Source: Chroococcidiopsidaceae cyanobacterium CP_BM_ER_R8_30
GTDB lineage: Bacteria > Cyanobacteriota > Cyanobacteriia > Cyanobacteriales > Chroococcidiopsidaceae
Assembly: GCA_019244235.1 (NCBI GenBank)
Contig: JAFASY010000011.1
Coordinates: forward strand, 1 to 51,310
Direction: 5' to 3'
Length of the DNA stretch: 51,310 bases
The translations under genes and the position numbers were made by a program. Shown one piece after another: positions 8,086 through 15,254 of the stretch. Each line of letters begins with the position of its first letter. The first letter of the stretch is position 1. A model generated the notes under the pieces. The model was not told where the DNA came from and made no database searches. It was given only the letters and a program-made list of their open reading frames with translations.

Positions 8086-9528
8086 GTGCTTAACTTGTTA
8101 ATGTCTGCTAATTTGAGCAGCTCTGTGGAAGTCGAGGCGGTTGGGACGAGGCTACAAAGGCGTCCCGCCGTTCTCCCGGAGGCAACCTCCGAGAGCTGCG
8201 GCGGCTTCGCCTTTATCCGCCGTGCCGGAGATGGCTCCGGCGAACCCTTGAGGCTCCTTTGCTTGAGCAATGGGCATGGGGAGGATGAGATCGCTGTCCG
8301 CATTTTGCAAGAACTGCAACAGTACCCAATACCGCCAGAATTATCTGCTCTACCTATAGTCGGTGAAGGACGAGCCTATCGCCAGTTGGGCATTCCTCTA
8401 GTCGGGAGAGTACAAGCCATGCCCTCTGGCGGCTTTGTTTACCAAGATGGGCGGCAGTTAGTACGAGATTTACGCGGTGGGTTACTGCAACTAACCTTAG
8501 ATCAACTCCAGACTGTACGCGCCTGGGCGAGACAGGGTGGGGCAATCCTAGCCGTGGGTGATATCGTACCGCTATTGTTTGCTTGGTTAAGTGGTGCTAC
8601 CTACGCATTTGTTGGCACGGCAAGATCTGAGTACTACCTGCGCGATGAAACTGGTTTACTACCGCAGCGCAAATGGTTAGGGCGTTTGGAAGGTTGGTCT
8701 GGCTCAGTTTACCACCCCTGGGAGCGTTGGCTCATGAGTCATCCCCATTGCAAAGCTGTCTTTCCTAGAGATTCGCTTACAGCAAAGATTTTACAAAAAT
8801 GGTCAATGCCAGTTTTCGATCTGGGTAATCCCATGATGGATCGTCTGGAGCCACTGCACCTGCATCAGGAATTCTATGACTCCAAGGTAGAACACCAAGA
8901 ACAAGAGCGGTCCCTCTCAATTGTTCTCCTTCCCGGCTCTAGAGTACCAGAAGCCTATGCCAACTGGCAGCAAATCTTAGTGGGGGTAGCAGCTCTGCTC
9001 GAAACCTACCAAGAGCGCAAGTTACTCTTTTTGGGAGCCATTGCACCTGGATTGAGCCTAGAACCTCTGTGTCAAATTTTGCTTGATTCAGGATTCAAAG
9101 CCTTGGAGTCAGAAAACTCGTTACCAATTCCCAATCGGGATATCTTGACTTTCAGTTATAAAAATGGGTCTTGTCTTCTGGCGCACAATGTAGGTAACGA
9201 CTTTCTGCATATGGCAGATATAGCGATCGCCATGACGGGGACTGCAACAGAACAATTTGTTGGTTTAGGTAAACCAGCAATTATTATTCCAGGAAAGGGT
9301 CCTCAATTTACCCCCGCCTTTGCCGAAGCCCAAAGCCGTCTCTTAGGTCCATCCGTCATCTTAGTTGAACAGCCACGACAAGTTGGTCGAGCTGTGCAAT
9401 CTCTACTGAACGCTCCAGATCGACTACAGCTTATTGCCGAAAATGGTTGCCGACGCATGGGAAAACCAGGAGCAGCACGTAGTATTGCAGTCTGTCTTAT
9501 GGAGCAGTTGCAGCAAAATGGAGCTTGA
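8086..9528 (+). CDS. lipid-A-disaccharide synthase-related glycosyltransferase
   Basis: The conserved part begins LRLLCLSNGHGEDEIAVRIL and continues through PGSRVPEAYANW and HMADIAIAMTGTATEQFVGLGKPAIIIPGKGPQFT, the pattern of the cyanobacterial/plant LpxB-related family (GT-B fold, UDP-sugar type). Biological substrate unknown. The frame is open from 8086, but residues 1-54 are encoded by a GC-rich palindromic repeat (8121-8252), low in complexity and not expected in the family. The repeat's right end, AACCCTTGAG, supplies a TTG at 8248-8250 exactly before the first conserved residues (RLLCLSN). The real start is therefore either that TTG (426 aa) or an upstream codon (ATG 8101) giving a repeat-encoded N-terminal tail. 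Confidence 0.8.
   Translation: MLNLLMSANLSSSVEVEAVGTRLQRRPAVLPEATSESCGGFAFIRRAGDGSGEPLRLLCLSNGHGEDEIAVRILQELQQYPIPPELSALPIVGEGRAYRQLGIPLVGRVQAMPSGGFVYQDGRQLVRDLRGGLLQLTLDQLQTVRAWARQGGAILAVGDIVPLLFAWLSGATYAFVGTARSEYYLRDETGLLPQRKWLGRLEGWSGSVYHPWERWLMSHPHCKAVFPRDSLTAKILQKWSMPVFDLGNPMMDRLEPLHLHQEFYDSKVEHQEQERSLSIVLLPGSRVPEAYANWQQILVGVAALLETYQERKLLFLGAIAPGLSLEPLCQILLDSGFKALESENSLPIPNRDILTFSYKNGSCLLAHNVGNDFLHMADIAIAMTGTATEQFVGLGKPAIIIPGKGPQFTPAFAEAQSRLLGPSVILVEQPRQVGRAVQSLLNAPDRLQLIAENGCRRMGKPGAARSIAVCLMEQLQQNGA
8121..8252. repeat. palindromic repeat, composite copy 3, overlapping the 5' end of a gene
   Basis: The left edge (CTCTGTGGAAGTCG) and right edge (CTCCGGCGAACCCTTGAG) match copies 1 and 2, but the middle is about 90 bp longer. 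It holds further nested palindromes (GCCGGAG/CTCCGGC at 8224-8241, a GGAGGcaaCCTCC element, and cgaaGGCG-type arms). It looks like one repeat inserted into another. It is read in frame with the glycosyltransferase-like protein. Confidence 0.65.
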
Positions 9529-9540
9529 CCGACTTCGTCG

Positions 9541-9645
9541 GAAGGCAGAGGGCAGAAGGCAGAAGGTGTTTTTAAGCCTTCCGACATAGGGATACAAGCC
9601 CATGGATGAATCCATAGGGTTTGCCCTTCTGCCTTCTGCCTTGCC
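9541..9645. repeat. AAGGCAGA-type inverted repeat (MITE-like), copy 1
   Basis: The left arm has AAGGCAGAGGGCAGAAGG (9542-9559) and continues with the same heptad-like unit; the right arm, around 9624-9645, is CCCTTCTGCCTTCTGCC. The arms can form a long hairpin around about 55 bp that contains smaller palindromes. Related elements lie at 13864-13930 and 35362-35561. It directly follows the glycosyltransferase-like gene. Confidence 0.65.
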
Positions 9646-9724
9646 CCGAAGGGGCTTTGACAGTGGTAGTGGGGATAGAGAGGCATGGAATATCGAAATC
9701 TGGACAGAGATGGTAAGACTGGTT

Positions 9725-10465
9725 TCAGTTATTGTTCAGGTGTACATTGCCAGGATAAATTTTTTCATACTGTAGCTTTTTATCACCACACTTAAAGTCA
9801 GCCAAGAATTGTTTTAGCATAAATCTATTCTTCTCAAATTTATATCTGCCCAATGTACCGCAATCGCCTATAGCGCCGTATTTCTGTGATACAATAAGTT
9901 CATGAGTATTTTGATTGAATTTTGTGAGCCCAGTAATAAAATTGGAGTCTTCCTGAGAAATTCGATGGTATTCTAACTCAAATTGTGTCAGGTCTAGTGG
10001 TTTAACTTTCACGATATTAAAAGATTCAGTATATAAGTAATATTCATATGCTGGTTGAGAAGCACTCAAGTAACACTCGACTTGAACAATATATTTTCCA
10101 TGCGAAGCTTTGTAAAAGCTAGAGTGCCTTAATGCTGTTGAGTCAAAGCCTTGCGGACAAGCTTCTAAGGTTTCGATAACTTTCTGTTGAAGTTGTGATT
10201 TTAATTCTTGCGCTTTTTTGTAGTACTCACTTTTTTGAGATATATGCTGCAAATTCTCTATGGCTGCTATGTAATGTTTATTCTCAGCTAGCTTGTCTAT
10301 TTTCCCAAAAGCTTTTTCTGCTGGAAGAACAACTTTTAGGGGCTTCCGACTTGAGGTTAAACCATTTGTCTCTGTAGTAGGTTTTCTATTAAAGGACACA
10401 TAACTAACTACAATTAATGGCAATCCTATGATAATTATTAACCTGCCTAAGACTTGCTTAATCAT
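9725..10465 (-). CDS. membrane-anchored or exported protein, DUF1176-like C-terminus
   Basis: 246 aa with an N-terminal hydrophobic segment (residues 5-24, LGRLIIIIGLPLIVVSYVSF) after MIKQ, i.e. a signal anchor. Residues ~50-95 form a charged helical stretch (AFGKIDKLAENKHYIAAIENL, TPR-like). The rest is a beta-rich domain with paired Cys and the segment GAIGDCGTLGRYKFEKNRFML, which resembles the C-terminal part of DUF1176 proteins (xCGxxxRYxxxxxxFxL). Base composition is more AT-rich than the neighbours. It stands alone between a repeat and the nitrate-reductase-associated gene. Family assignment is tentative. Confidence 0.55.
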   Translation of the reverse strand: MIKQVLGRLIIIIGLPLIVVSYVSFNRKPTTETNGLTSSRKPLKVVLPAEKAFGKIDKLAENKHYIAAIENLQHISQKSEYYKKAQELKSQLQQKVIETLEACPQGFDSTALRHSSFYKASHGKYIVQVECYLSASQPAYEYYLYTESFNIVKVKPLDLTQFELEYHRISQEDSNFITGLTKFNQNTHELIVSQKYGAIGDCGTLGRYKFEKNRFMLKQFLADFKCGDKKLQYEKIYPGNVHLNNN

Positions 10466-10559
10466 ACTGAATATCTTTTTACAGCGGTTGCTACTGAGAA
10501 AGCAAGACCAACTAAGGAGCGAGAGGTGATAAGTTTGGGACAGAGGCAGCAGGAGAAAT

Positions 10560-11015
10560 TTAAACCAGATGAAATTCCTTCAAAGCTGGTATAAAGTTTT
10601 CATTCTCATGGTTAGAGCGACTGAGTTTGATGAGTGCAAAGCGCTGTTCTGGAGTCAGGGTTGCCCACTGGCTAGAAGTAATTGCCACCCCAACTTTCTG
10701 TTGAGCTGATGATTGAACACTAGGAGGCACTGTTGCTATATCCATCCAGGCGGGATTTGGCTCAACAGGCAAATTAGTTGCCGTTTCCCCTGCACGTTCT
10801 AGGACGAGACGTTGCAATAATTCTCGGTAGGCTTGAACTTCGCTTGCTGTAGTACAAGGTAGCTCTACGAGTGCCTGACGATCCTCTGGACTCAACCGAT
10901 GCCACTGCGGCAATTTCAGTTTGATCCCGCAGGTATCTAGCTTAAGACGAACCTGCATAGGAATACAGCGCAGCGATTGAACGAAGTCAGCCTCAAATTG
11001 AAAAAATTGAGTCAT
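10560..11015 (-). CDS. nitrate reductase-associated protein (Nar_AP family)
   Basis: 151 aa starting MTQFFQFEADFVQSLRCIPM, followed by VRLKLDTCGIKLKLPQWHRL and ending LTPEQRFALIKLSRSNHENENF, which is the signature of the cyanobacterial nitrate-reductase-associated family. In other cyanobacteria the gene often lies near narB or nir genes, and the protein is thought to assist nitrate assimilation; its biochemical role is not established. Here no nitrate genes are adjacent. A near-NtcA motif lies about 32 bp upstream of the start. Length is normal for the family. Confidence 0.85.
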   Translation of the reverse strand: MTQFFQFEADFVQSLRCIPMQVRLKLDTCGIKLKLPQWHRLSPEDRQALVELPCTTASEVQAYRELLQRLVLERAGETATNLPVEPNPAWMDIATVPPSVQSSAQQKVGVAITSSQWATLTPEQRFALIKLSRSNHENENFIPALKEFHLV

Positions 11016-11046
11016 GAAAGCATGCAGCAGGTTTACCTAGATCATG

Positions 11047-11060
11047 GTAGCAGTTTGTAG
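11047..11060 (-). promoter_or_regulatory. possible NtcA-like site upstream of the nitrate-reductase-associated gene
   Basis: The plus strand reads GTA, eight bases, TAG, one mismatch from the NtcA consensus GTA-N8-TAC. It sits 32-45 bp before the start codon of a gene whose family is tied to nitrate assimilation. A 14-bp motif with one mismatch can easily occur by chance, so this is a suggestion only. Confidence 0.22.
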
Positions 11061-11246
11061 GATAGGAATCTTTCTTCAGCTTTTGCAGAGTGAAATCACT
11101 ATATGCCATACATGCCTCAAGTTGCCTGTACCCTCTCCATCATTTTCTCGTCTATCGTCTCGTGCGGTTGGCTGTGAGGCAGTCGTTATAATTTCAAATG
11201 AAGGACAATTTTAATCATCCTTCAGACTGCTCTCATCCCAACTATC

Positions 11247-11471
11247 ATGCTTGATGGATTACCACGAATTATTCCAGCGTCTCAGCCTGAAATTGAGGAA
11301 AATCTTGCTGCTTACCAGGCAACAAGCCAGTTTTACCAAGAGGTTCGATCGCGGACAGAGTTCAAGCGTTACTGTGATTGGTATTACGCCGAAGCAGCAA
11401 CCCACCGCCGAGAGCTACAGCAAATGCGAGGGGAATTCAATCTTCTTGGTTGGTTTCGCCAAAGGCGCTGA
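11247..11471 (+). CDS. conserved small protein, 74 aa
   Basis: Starts MLDGLPRIIPASQPEIEEN and continues as a charged, mostly helical protein with aromatic residues (RYCDWYYAEAATHRREL) ending GWFRQRR. No signal peptide or motif of known function. An overlapping frame (11251-11508) gives a less regular composition and is rejected. I think it is a conserved cyanobacterial small protein but cannot name it. It converges on ftrV with about 20 bp between the two stop codons. Confidence 0.55.
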   Translation: MLDGLPRIIPASQPEIEENLAAYQATSQFYQEVRSRTEFKRYCDWYYAEAATHRRELQQMRGEFNLLGWFRQRR

Positions 11472-11490
11472 GCAAGACTACATAAAGCAG

Positions 11491-11715
11491 CTATGTTATA
11501 ACTTCTAACTCATTCTCGCGCAGGTGGGCTTTAAATTTTTTACTAAAACTGACTTGGATCGGCAAGTTGGCACTTATTGGTTTACCTCGCCACTCATTGA
11601 CAAATGCTGCAACTTCCCCTTCTGAACCTTTGAGATCGAATGGTTCATTGCGATGTTCAGGATGATGATATACGATGACTGACTCTTTAACACGGACGTG
11701 ATCGCCAACTTTCAT
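11491..11715 (-). CDS. ftrV: ferredoxin-thioredoxin reductase, variable (alpha) chain
   Basis: The non-catalytic subunit of ferredoxin:thioredoxin reductase, which passes photosynthetic electrons from ferredoxin to thioredoxins. From the ATG at 11715 it is 74 aa: MKVGDHVRVKESVIVYHHP, then EPFDLKGSEGEVAAFV, with the end FKAHLRENELEVI typical of the family's SH3-like barrel. A longer form from 11754 adds 13 residues that are not expected in cyanobacterial FtrV, so I chose the internal ATG. The catalytic chain FtrC is not in the window, as is usual in cyanobacteria. Confidence 0.9.
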   Translation of the reverse strand: MKVGDHVRVKESVIVYHHPEHRNEPFDLKGSEGEVAAFVNEWRGKPISANLPIQVSFSKKFKAHLRENELEVIT

Positions 11716-11882
11716 ATAATTTAAACCTAAGATCTTTGCTCCACTAACTTTCACAACCGCCCGTTATTGGTGTATTGCGCTTGCTTGACAATCTTTTTAT
11801 CTTCACATAGAAAGAGACCTAAAACTCACGTTGGATCGAGAAAACGCTAGGATATCATCTGTGGCATTCAGCAGAAGAATAA

Positions 11883-12161
11883 GTGTTGCGGAAGTATCAG
11901 GCTCGCATCTATGTAACTCTCCGACCTTCGGTACTCGACCCTGCCGGGACGGCAGTACAGTCAGGGCTACAGCACATGGGCTACGAAACAGTGGAACAGG
12001 TGCGTATTGGTAAGTACGTTGAACTCGTGCTCAGCGCTGCTGATGAAGACAAAGCAAGGGAACAAGTTGATCGGATCTGTGATCGCCTATTGGCGAATCC
12101 AGTTATTGAGAATTATCGATTTGACCTTACAGAATCTGTAGACACAGGAGTAGCAAGATGA
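11883..12161 (+). CDS. purS: phosphoribosylformylglycinamidine synthase subunit PurS
   Basis: 92 aa. PurS bridges PurL and PurQ in the three-part FGAM synthase of purine synthesis. The fold is visible as [43 protein letters not shown] and [17 protein letters not shown]. It begins with GTG at 11883 (TTG three bases on is the alternative); no ATG lies in reach. The stop overlaps the purQ start as ATGA, showing a tightly coupled operon. purL is not adjacent. Confidence 0.9.
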   Translation: MLRKYQARIYVTLRPSVLDPAGTAVQSGLQHMGYETVEQVRIGKYVELVLSAADEDKAREQVDRICDRLLANPVIENYRFDLTESVDTGVAR

Positions 12162-12832
12162 AGTTCGGTGTCGTGGTATTTCCAGGTTCTAACTGCGATC
12201 GTGATGTTGCCTATGTAACCCGTGACTTGCTGCAACAGCCAACTCGCATGGTTTGGCATGAATCAACAGATATTTCTGATTTGGATGTGGTCGTTATCCC
12301 TGGTGGTTTCAGCTACGGGGATTACCTGCGCTGTGGTGCGATCGCACGTTTCTCGCCAATAATGCGATCCGTTGTTGAACACGCTCGACAAGGCAAATTT
12401 GTCTTAGGTATTTGCAACGGCTTCCAGATATTGACAGAGGTAGGATTATTGCCCGGAACGCTCGTGCGGAATCGAGATTTACACTTTATTTGCGCTCGCG
12501 TCCCAGTTAAAGTCGAGCGCACAGATCTTCCTTGGACACAAGCCTACGTAACTGGGCAGATTATTACCCTGCCGATTGCCCATGGAGAAGGAAGATATTA
12601 CGCTAGCTTAGATATTTTGAAACAGCTAGAAGACCATAACCAAGTCTTGTTTCGCTACGAAGCTCCTAACCTGAACGGCTCTACCAATAGTATTGCTGGG
12701 ATCTGTAATCAGCAGGGGAATGTCTTTGGTATGATGCCCCATCCAGAACGAGCGTCAGATCCGATGCTGGGCAGTACGGATGGGATGGGGTTGTTTAAGG
12801 GGTTGTTAGAGGGAGTAGGTGCGATCGCCTAG
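12158..12832 (+). CDS. purQ: phosphoribosylformylglycinamidine synthase subunit PurQ (glutaminase)
   Basis: 224-aa class I glutamine amidotransferase that supplies ammonia to PurL. It starts [16 protein letters not shown] and has [15 protein letters not shown], the nucleophile Cys in [12 protein letters not shown] (about residue 87) and the His-Glu pair in [14 protein letters not shown], so the Cys-His-Glu triad is intact. Length is normal. It overlaps purS by 4 bp. A weak imperfect hairpin follows about 45 bp after the stop. Confidence 0.95.
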   Translation: MKFGVVVFPGSNCDRDVAYVTRDLLQQPTRMVWHESTDISDLDVVVIPGGFSYGDYLRCGAIARFSPIMRSVVEHARQGKFVLGICNGFQILTEVGLLPGTLVRNRDLHFICARVPVKVERTDLPWTQAYVTGQIITLPIAHGEGRYYASLDILKQLEDHNQVLFRYEAPNLNGSTNSIAGICNQQGNVFGMMPHPERASDPMLGSTDGMGLFKGLLEGVGAIA

Positions 12833-13224
12833 AGCTACCAATAGAACACTGAGCAAGCTCGATCTTCTTTAAAGACTTCATGAGATTTCTCAGTAGTCTT
12901 AAATAACTAAAGATAAACTGTAGTCTCGAACAGTAAGTTACGTACCTGTTATCTCTAAAATTTAGAATTATTACTTAGGTAATAAGGAAGAATTAGCAGA
13001 AAAGCAGTTTATTTAGTGTCGTAGATCTACTATAAGAAATTTAATAGAGATAGCAAACATCTTAATTTTTCAGTGAAAATACTCTTTATAGCAAAAGAGA
13101 AAAAATACTAAGTTTGTTTATAGCTTGGTTGTATAAAGCTAATTTAAATTGTCTATCTATCAGACATTTATTACCTTTATGCAATCTTAGCTATCAATGC
13201 TATGCGGAAAATTGAGGTTAAAGA
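12833..13224. other. AT-rich intergenic region, 392 bp
   Basis: There is no open frame of note on either strand. The composition is much more AT-rich than its surroundings. An imperfect inverted repeat (AAGACT ... AGTCTT) near 12870-12903 could end the purSQ transcript. The element TTGAGGTTAAA occurs twice 16 bp apart, flanking the ATG of the next gene, and its first copy serves as that gene's ribosome binding site. Otherwise I see nothing. Confidence 0.4.
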
Positions 13225-13800
13225 ATGGTTGAGGTTAAAACCTTATCTGAGTCTGTGACAGTTAGATTGAATACTACTGAAAATGAGGTGCAACAAGAGA
13301 TGAAGCTAGATCAACTTCAGCTTACTATGAAGGGTTGTGGAATTGCTACAAAGGAAATAAGACAAGAGAATAATTGTCAAACAAAGCTCCGTCCATTTCA
13401 TCTCTCAATCTGTGTAAATGATCTAGAATCAACTCGCAATTTCTATAAAACTCTGCTTAATATTGAAGAACGCAGAGCGTCAAAGTCATCAGTTCATTTT
13501 GACTTTTATGGTTCTCAAATCACCTTTCATGAAGTACCAGGATATTCTGCGAAGAATGTACAAAGGGAAGTAGATGCTGAAGATGTACCTGTTCCTCACT
13601 TTGGAGCAGCTCTGTCTTTTGAAGAATTTGAAAGGGTAAAAGAGCGCTTAATTTCTCACGGAGCTAATTTTATTAAAAAACCACGTCTACGGTTCATTGG
13701 TAAAGGACATGAGCAACATGTCATGTTTATAGAAGACCCTTCTGGTCATGGAATCGAGATCAAGTCTTTTACTCGGGCTGCTGTAGGAGATTGGGCATAA
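13225..13800 (+). CDS. VOC (glyoxalase/bleomycin-resistance) family protein with N-terminal extension
   Basis: 191 aa. A single vicinal-oxygen-chelate domain starts at about residue 56 (RPFHLSICVNDLESTRNFYKT) and ends FIEDPSGHGIEIKSF, with the usual metal-ligand positions occupied: His in FHLSI, His in PHFGAAL and Glu in IEIKSF. The first 55 residues are polar, Gln/Glu/Lys/Thr-rich and look disordered, unusual for stand-alone VOC proteins of about 130 aa. A methionine at residue 26 or 35 could shorten this, but the ATG at 13225 has a GAGG site 8 bp upstream. Substrate unknown. Confidence 0.75.
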   Translation: MVEVKTLSESVTVRLNTTENEVQQEMKLDQLQLTMKGCGIATKEIRQENNCQTKLRPFHLSICVNDLESTRNFYKTLLNIEERRASKSSVHFDFYGSQITFHEVPGYSAKNVQREVDAEDVPVPHFGAALSFEEFERVKERLISHGANFIKKPRLRFIGKGHEQHVMFIEDPSGHGIEIKSFTRAAVGDWA

Positions 13801-13863
13801 CTGTTACCTCGTCTACATTAATGCTGTAATTAGACTGTCTTCGGATTTTCCGTTTTCAATAGG

Positions 13864-13930
13864 GAAGGTAGAAGGAAGCTTTGCAGAGTGTCCGAACCCT
13901 CACACTTCAATGCCCCTTCTGCCTTCTTTT
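13864..13930. repeat. AAGGCAGA-type inverted repeat (MITE-like), short copy 2
   Basis: Left arm GAAGGTAGAAGGAAG, right arm CCCCTTCTGCCTTCTTTT, with about 34 bp between. It is the shortest of the three related elements in the window and lies between the VOC gene and the TauE-type gene. Confidence 0.5.
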
Positions 13931-13983
13931 GAAACTTATTCACTAACTTTATCCAAGTTAATCTTGCTGAGGATGTCCTATTT

Positions 13984-14754
13984 ATGATTACGCTTGACTG
14001 GTTGATTTTGGCTAGTGGAGGTTTGGTTTCTGGGATTTTGGCTGGATTGTTAGGAATTGGCGGCGGTATTATCTTAGTTCCTCTGTTAGTTACATTAGGG
14101 TATGTACCCGTTCAAGCTGTTGCTACTAGTAGTTTGGCGATTTTAATTACTTCAGTTTCTGGCAGTTTGCAAAATTGGCGAATGGGCTATTTCGACTTTA
14201 AGCGAGTCATCTATTTAGGACTTCCAGCTGCAGTAACTGCTCAAATAGGTGTATATTTTGCAAGCCGAATTACGCCATATCTACTACTGGTTGCGTTTGG
14301 AATATTGCTTCTCTGTAATATTTATTTATTAGAGTTTCGGAAGCATATAAACGTTGAAGATAGGGAAACTGAATTATTTAATCCAATACTTTCCAGACTG
14401 GGAACCGGAGGTGCTGCAGGAATTTTAGCTGGCTTATTTGGTGTAGGTGGTGGTGTGATTATGGTGCCGCTACAAATGCTGTTACTAGGAGAACAAATCA
14501 AAGTAGCAATACAGACTAGTCTTGGCGTCATTGTAAGTACTGCTGTATCTGCCTGTATAGGACATGCAGCAGAAGGAAATGTCTTGCTTGTCCAAGGCAT
14601 TCTTTTAGGAGTCGGTGGTCTTTTAGGAGCTCAGATAAGCACTCGTGCTTTGCCAAAGTTACCAAATTCTATTATGAATTTTGTCTTTCGTTTCTTCCTA
14701 GGGATATTATCGATTTACGTTTTTTGGCAGGCTTGGAAAGTTTATCAAGGTTGA
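13984..14754 (+). CDS. TauE/SafE-family (sulfite exporter-type) permease
   Basis: 256-aa membrane protein with about eight hydrophobic segments arranged as two repeats. Each repeat begins with the family's glycine signature: GILAGLLGIGGGIILVPLL near residue 18 and GILAGLFGVGGGVIMVPLQ near 145. Family members move sulfite, sulfoacetate or other organosulfonates across the membrane; the substrate here is unknown. No sulfur genes lie beside it. ATG start; the upstream region holds a short MITE-like repeat. Confidence 0.88.
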   Translation: MITLDWLILASGGLVSGILAGLLGIGGGIILVPLLVTLGYVPVQAVATSSLAILITSVSGSLQNWRMGYFDFKRVIYLGLPAAVTAQIGVYFASRITPYLLLVAFGILLLCNIYLLEFRKHINVEDRETELFNPILSRLGTGGAAGILAGLFGVGGGVIMVPLQMLLLGEQIKVAIQTSLGVIVSTAVSACIGHAAEGNVLLVQGILLGVGGLLGAQISTRALPKLPNSIMNFVFRFFLGILSIYVFWQAWKVYQG

Positions 14755-14775
14755 TAGAACTTTTGTGGAAGTTAC

Positions 14776-14931
14776 CTATGTCCTTTCACTCTCTTTAAAA
14801 TACTTCTGCCGCATCATCTTAGCCCATTCGTCGTTCATTCGTTCCCTCTCCTCTAGGGGTAAATAGGTACGATGCCTAATGTATATAAGCTCTAACAAAT
14901 CTTCGGAGGAAATGCGATCGGGAAACAACAT
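14776..14931 (-). CDS. 51-aa conserved-looking small protein
   Basis: A complete short gene that is easy to miss: ATG at 14931 and TAG at 14776. It encodes MLFPDRISSEDLLELIYIRH, then RTYLPLEERERMNDEWAKMM and RQKYFKESERT. The first half is an amphipathic helix with a leucine/isoleucine face, the second a charged helix. Composition and codon use are protein-like and an in-frame HIP1-type GCGATCG core lies within it, as in other coding DNA here. The ribosome binding site is weak. It fills what would otherwise be an unexplained 250-bp gap between the permease and the antiporter remnant. Function unknown. Confidence 0.55.
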   Translation of the reverse strand: MLFPDRISSEDLLELIYIRHRTYLPLEERERMNDEWAKMMRQKYFKESERT

Positions 14932-15044
14932 ATTTTTTATCTGCTATCTACTGTATTTAATTTGCCCGCTTCTATGACCTTATCTCGCACTATTAACTCA
15001 ACTTCTTGGAATCTTTCAATTCTCATGAAGTATTAGTAAAAGAA

Positions 15045-15251
15045 CAGCGGTACATTACCTTGCTCGTTCCGATTGGCAGTCTCCTGAAAGCGAAAACTGG
15101 TAGCTGGGTAACTATTTTTGAGCTAGCGATCACCTTTAACATCACGGCAGCGATTCTGGCATTGTTTGTCCTGAAGCCGCTACACGTACAATGGTTTTCT
15201 AAGGCTCAAGCAGCCGCAGGATATTCATCACCTGAGAAGCTGGGACTCTAG
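15045..15251 (+). pseudogene. oxalate/formate antiporter-type (OFA) MFS transporter, C-terminal remnant
   Basis: The frame encodes only the last 65-70 residues of an MFS transporter: a loop LLVPIGSLLKAKTGSWVTIF followed by one transmembrane helix (ITAAILALFVLKPL), the typical end of OxlT-like antiporters. A full protein has about 400-430 residues. Upstream of 15045 the sequence no longer resembles a transporter, and the only start in the frame is a TTG at 15006, so the 5' five-sixths has been lost. It sits 3 bp before the oxalyl-CoA-synthetase-like gene, suggesting that the cassette once had its own oxalate importer. Confidence 0.65.
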
Positions 15252-15254
15252 AAA

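Noticed and set aside
11251-11508. 85-aa frame overlapping the 74-aa gene
   Set aside because: Overlaps in another frame and has poorer, less protein-like composition than the 11247 frame.
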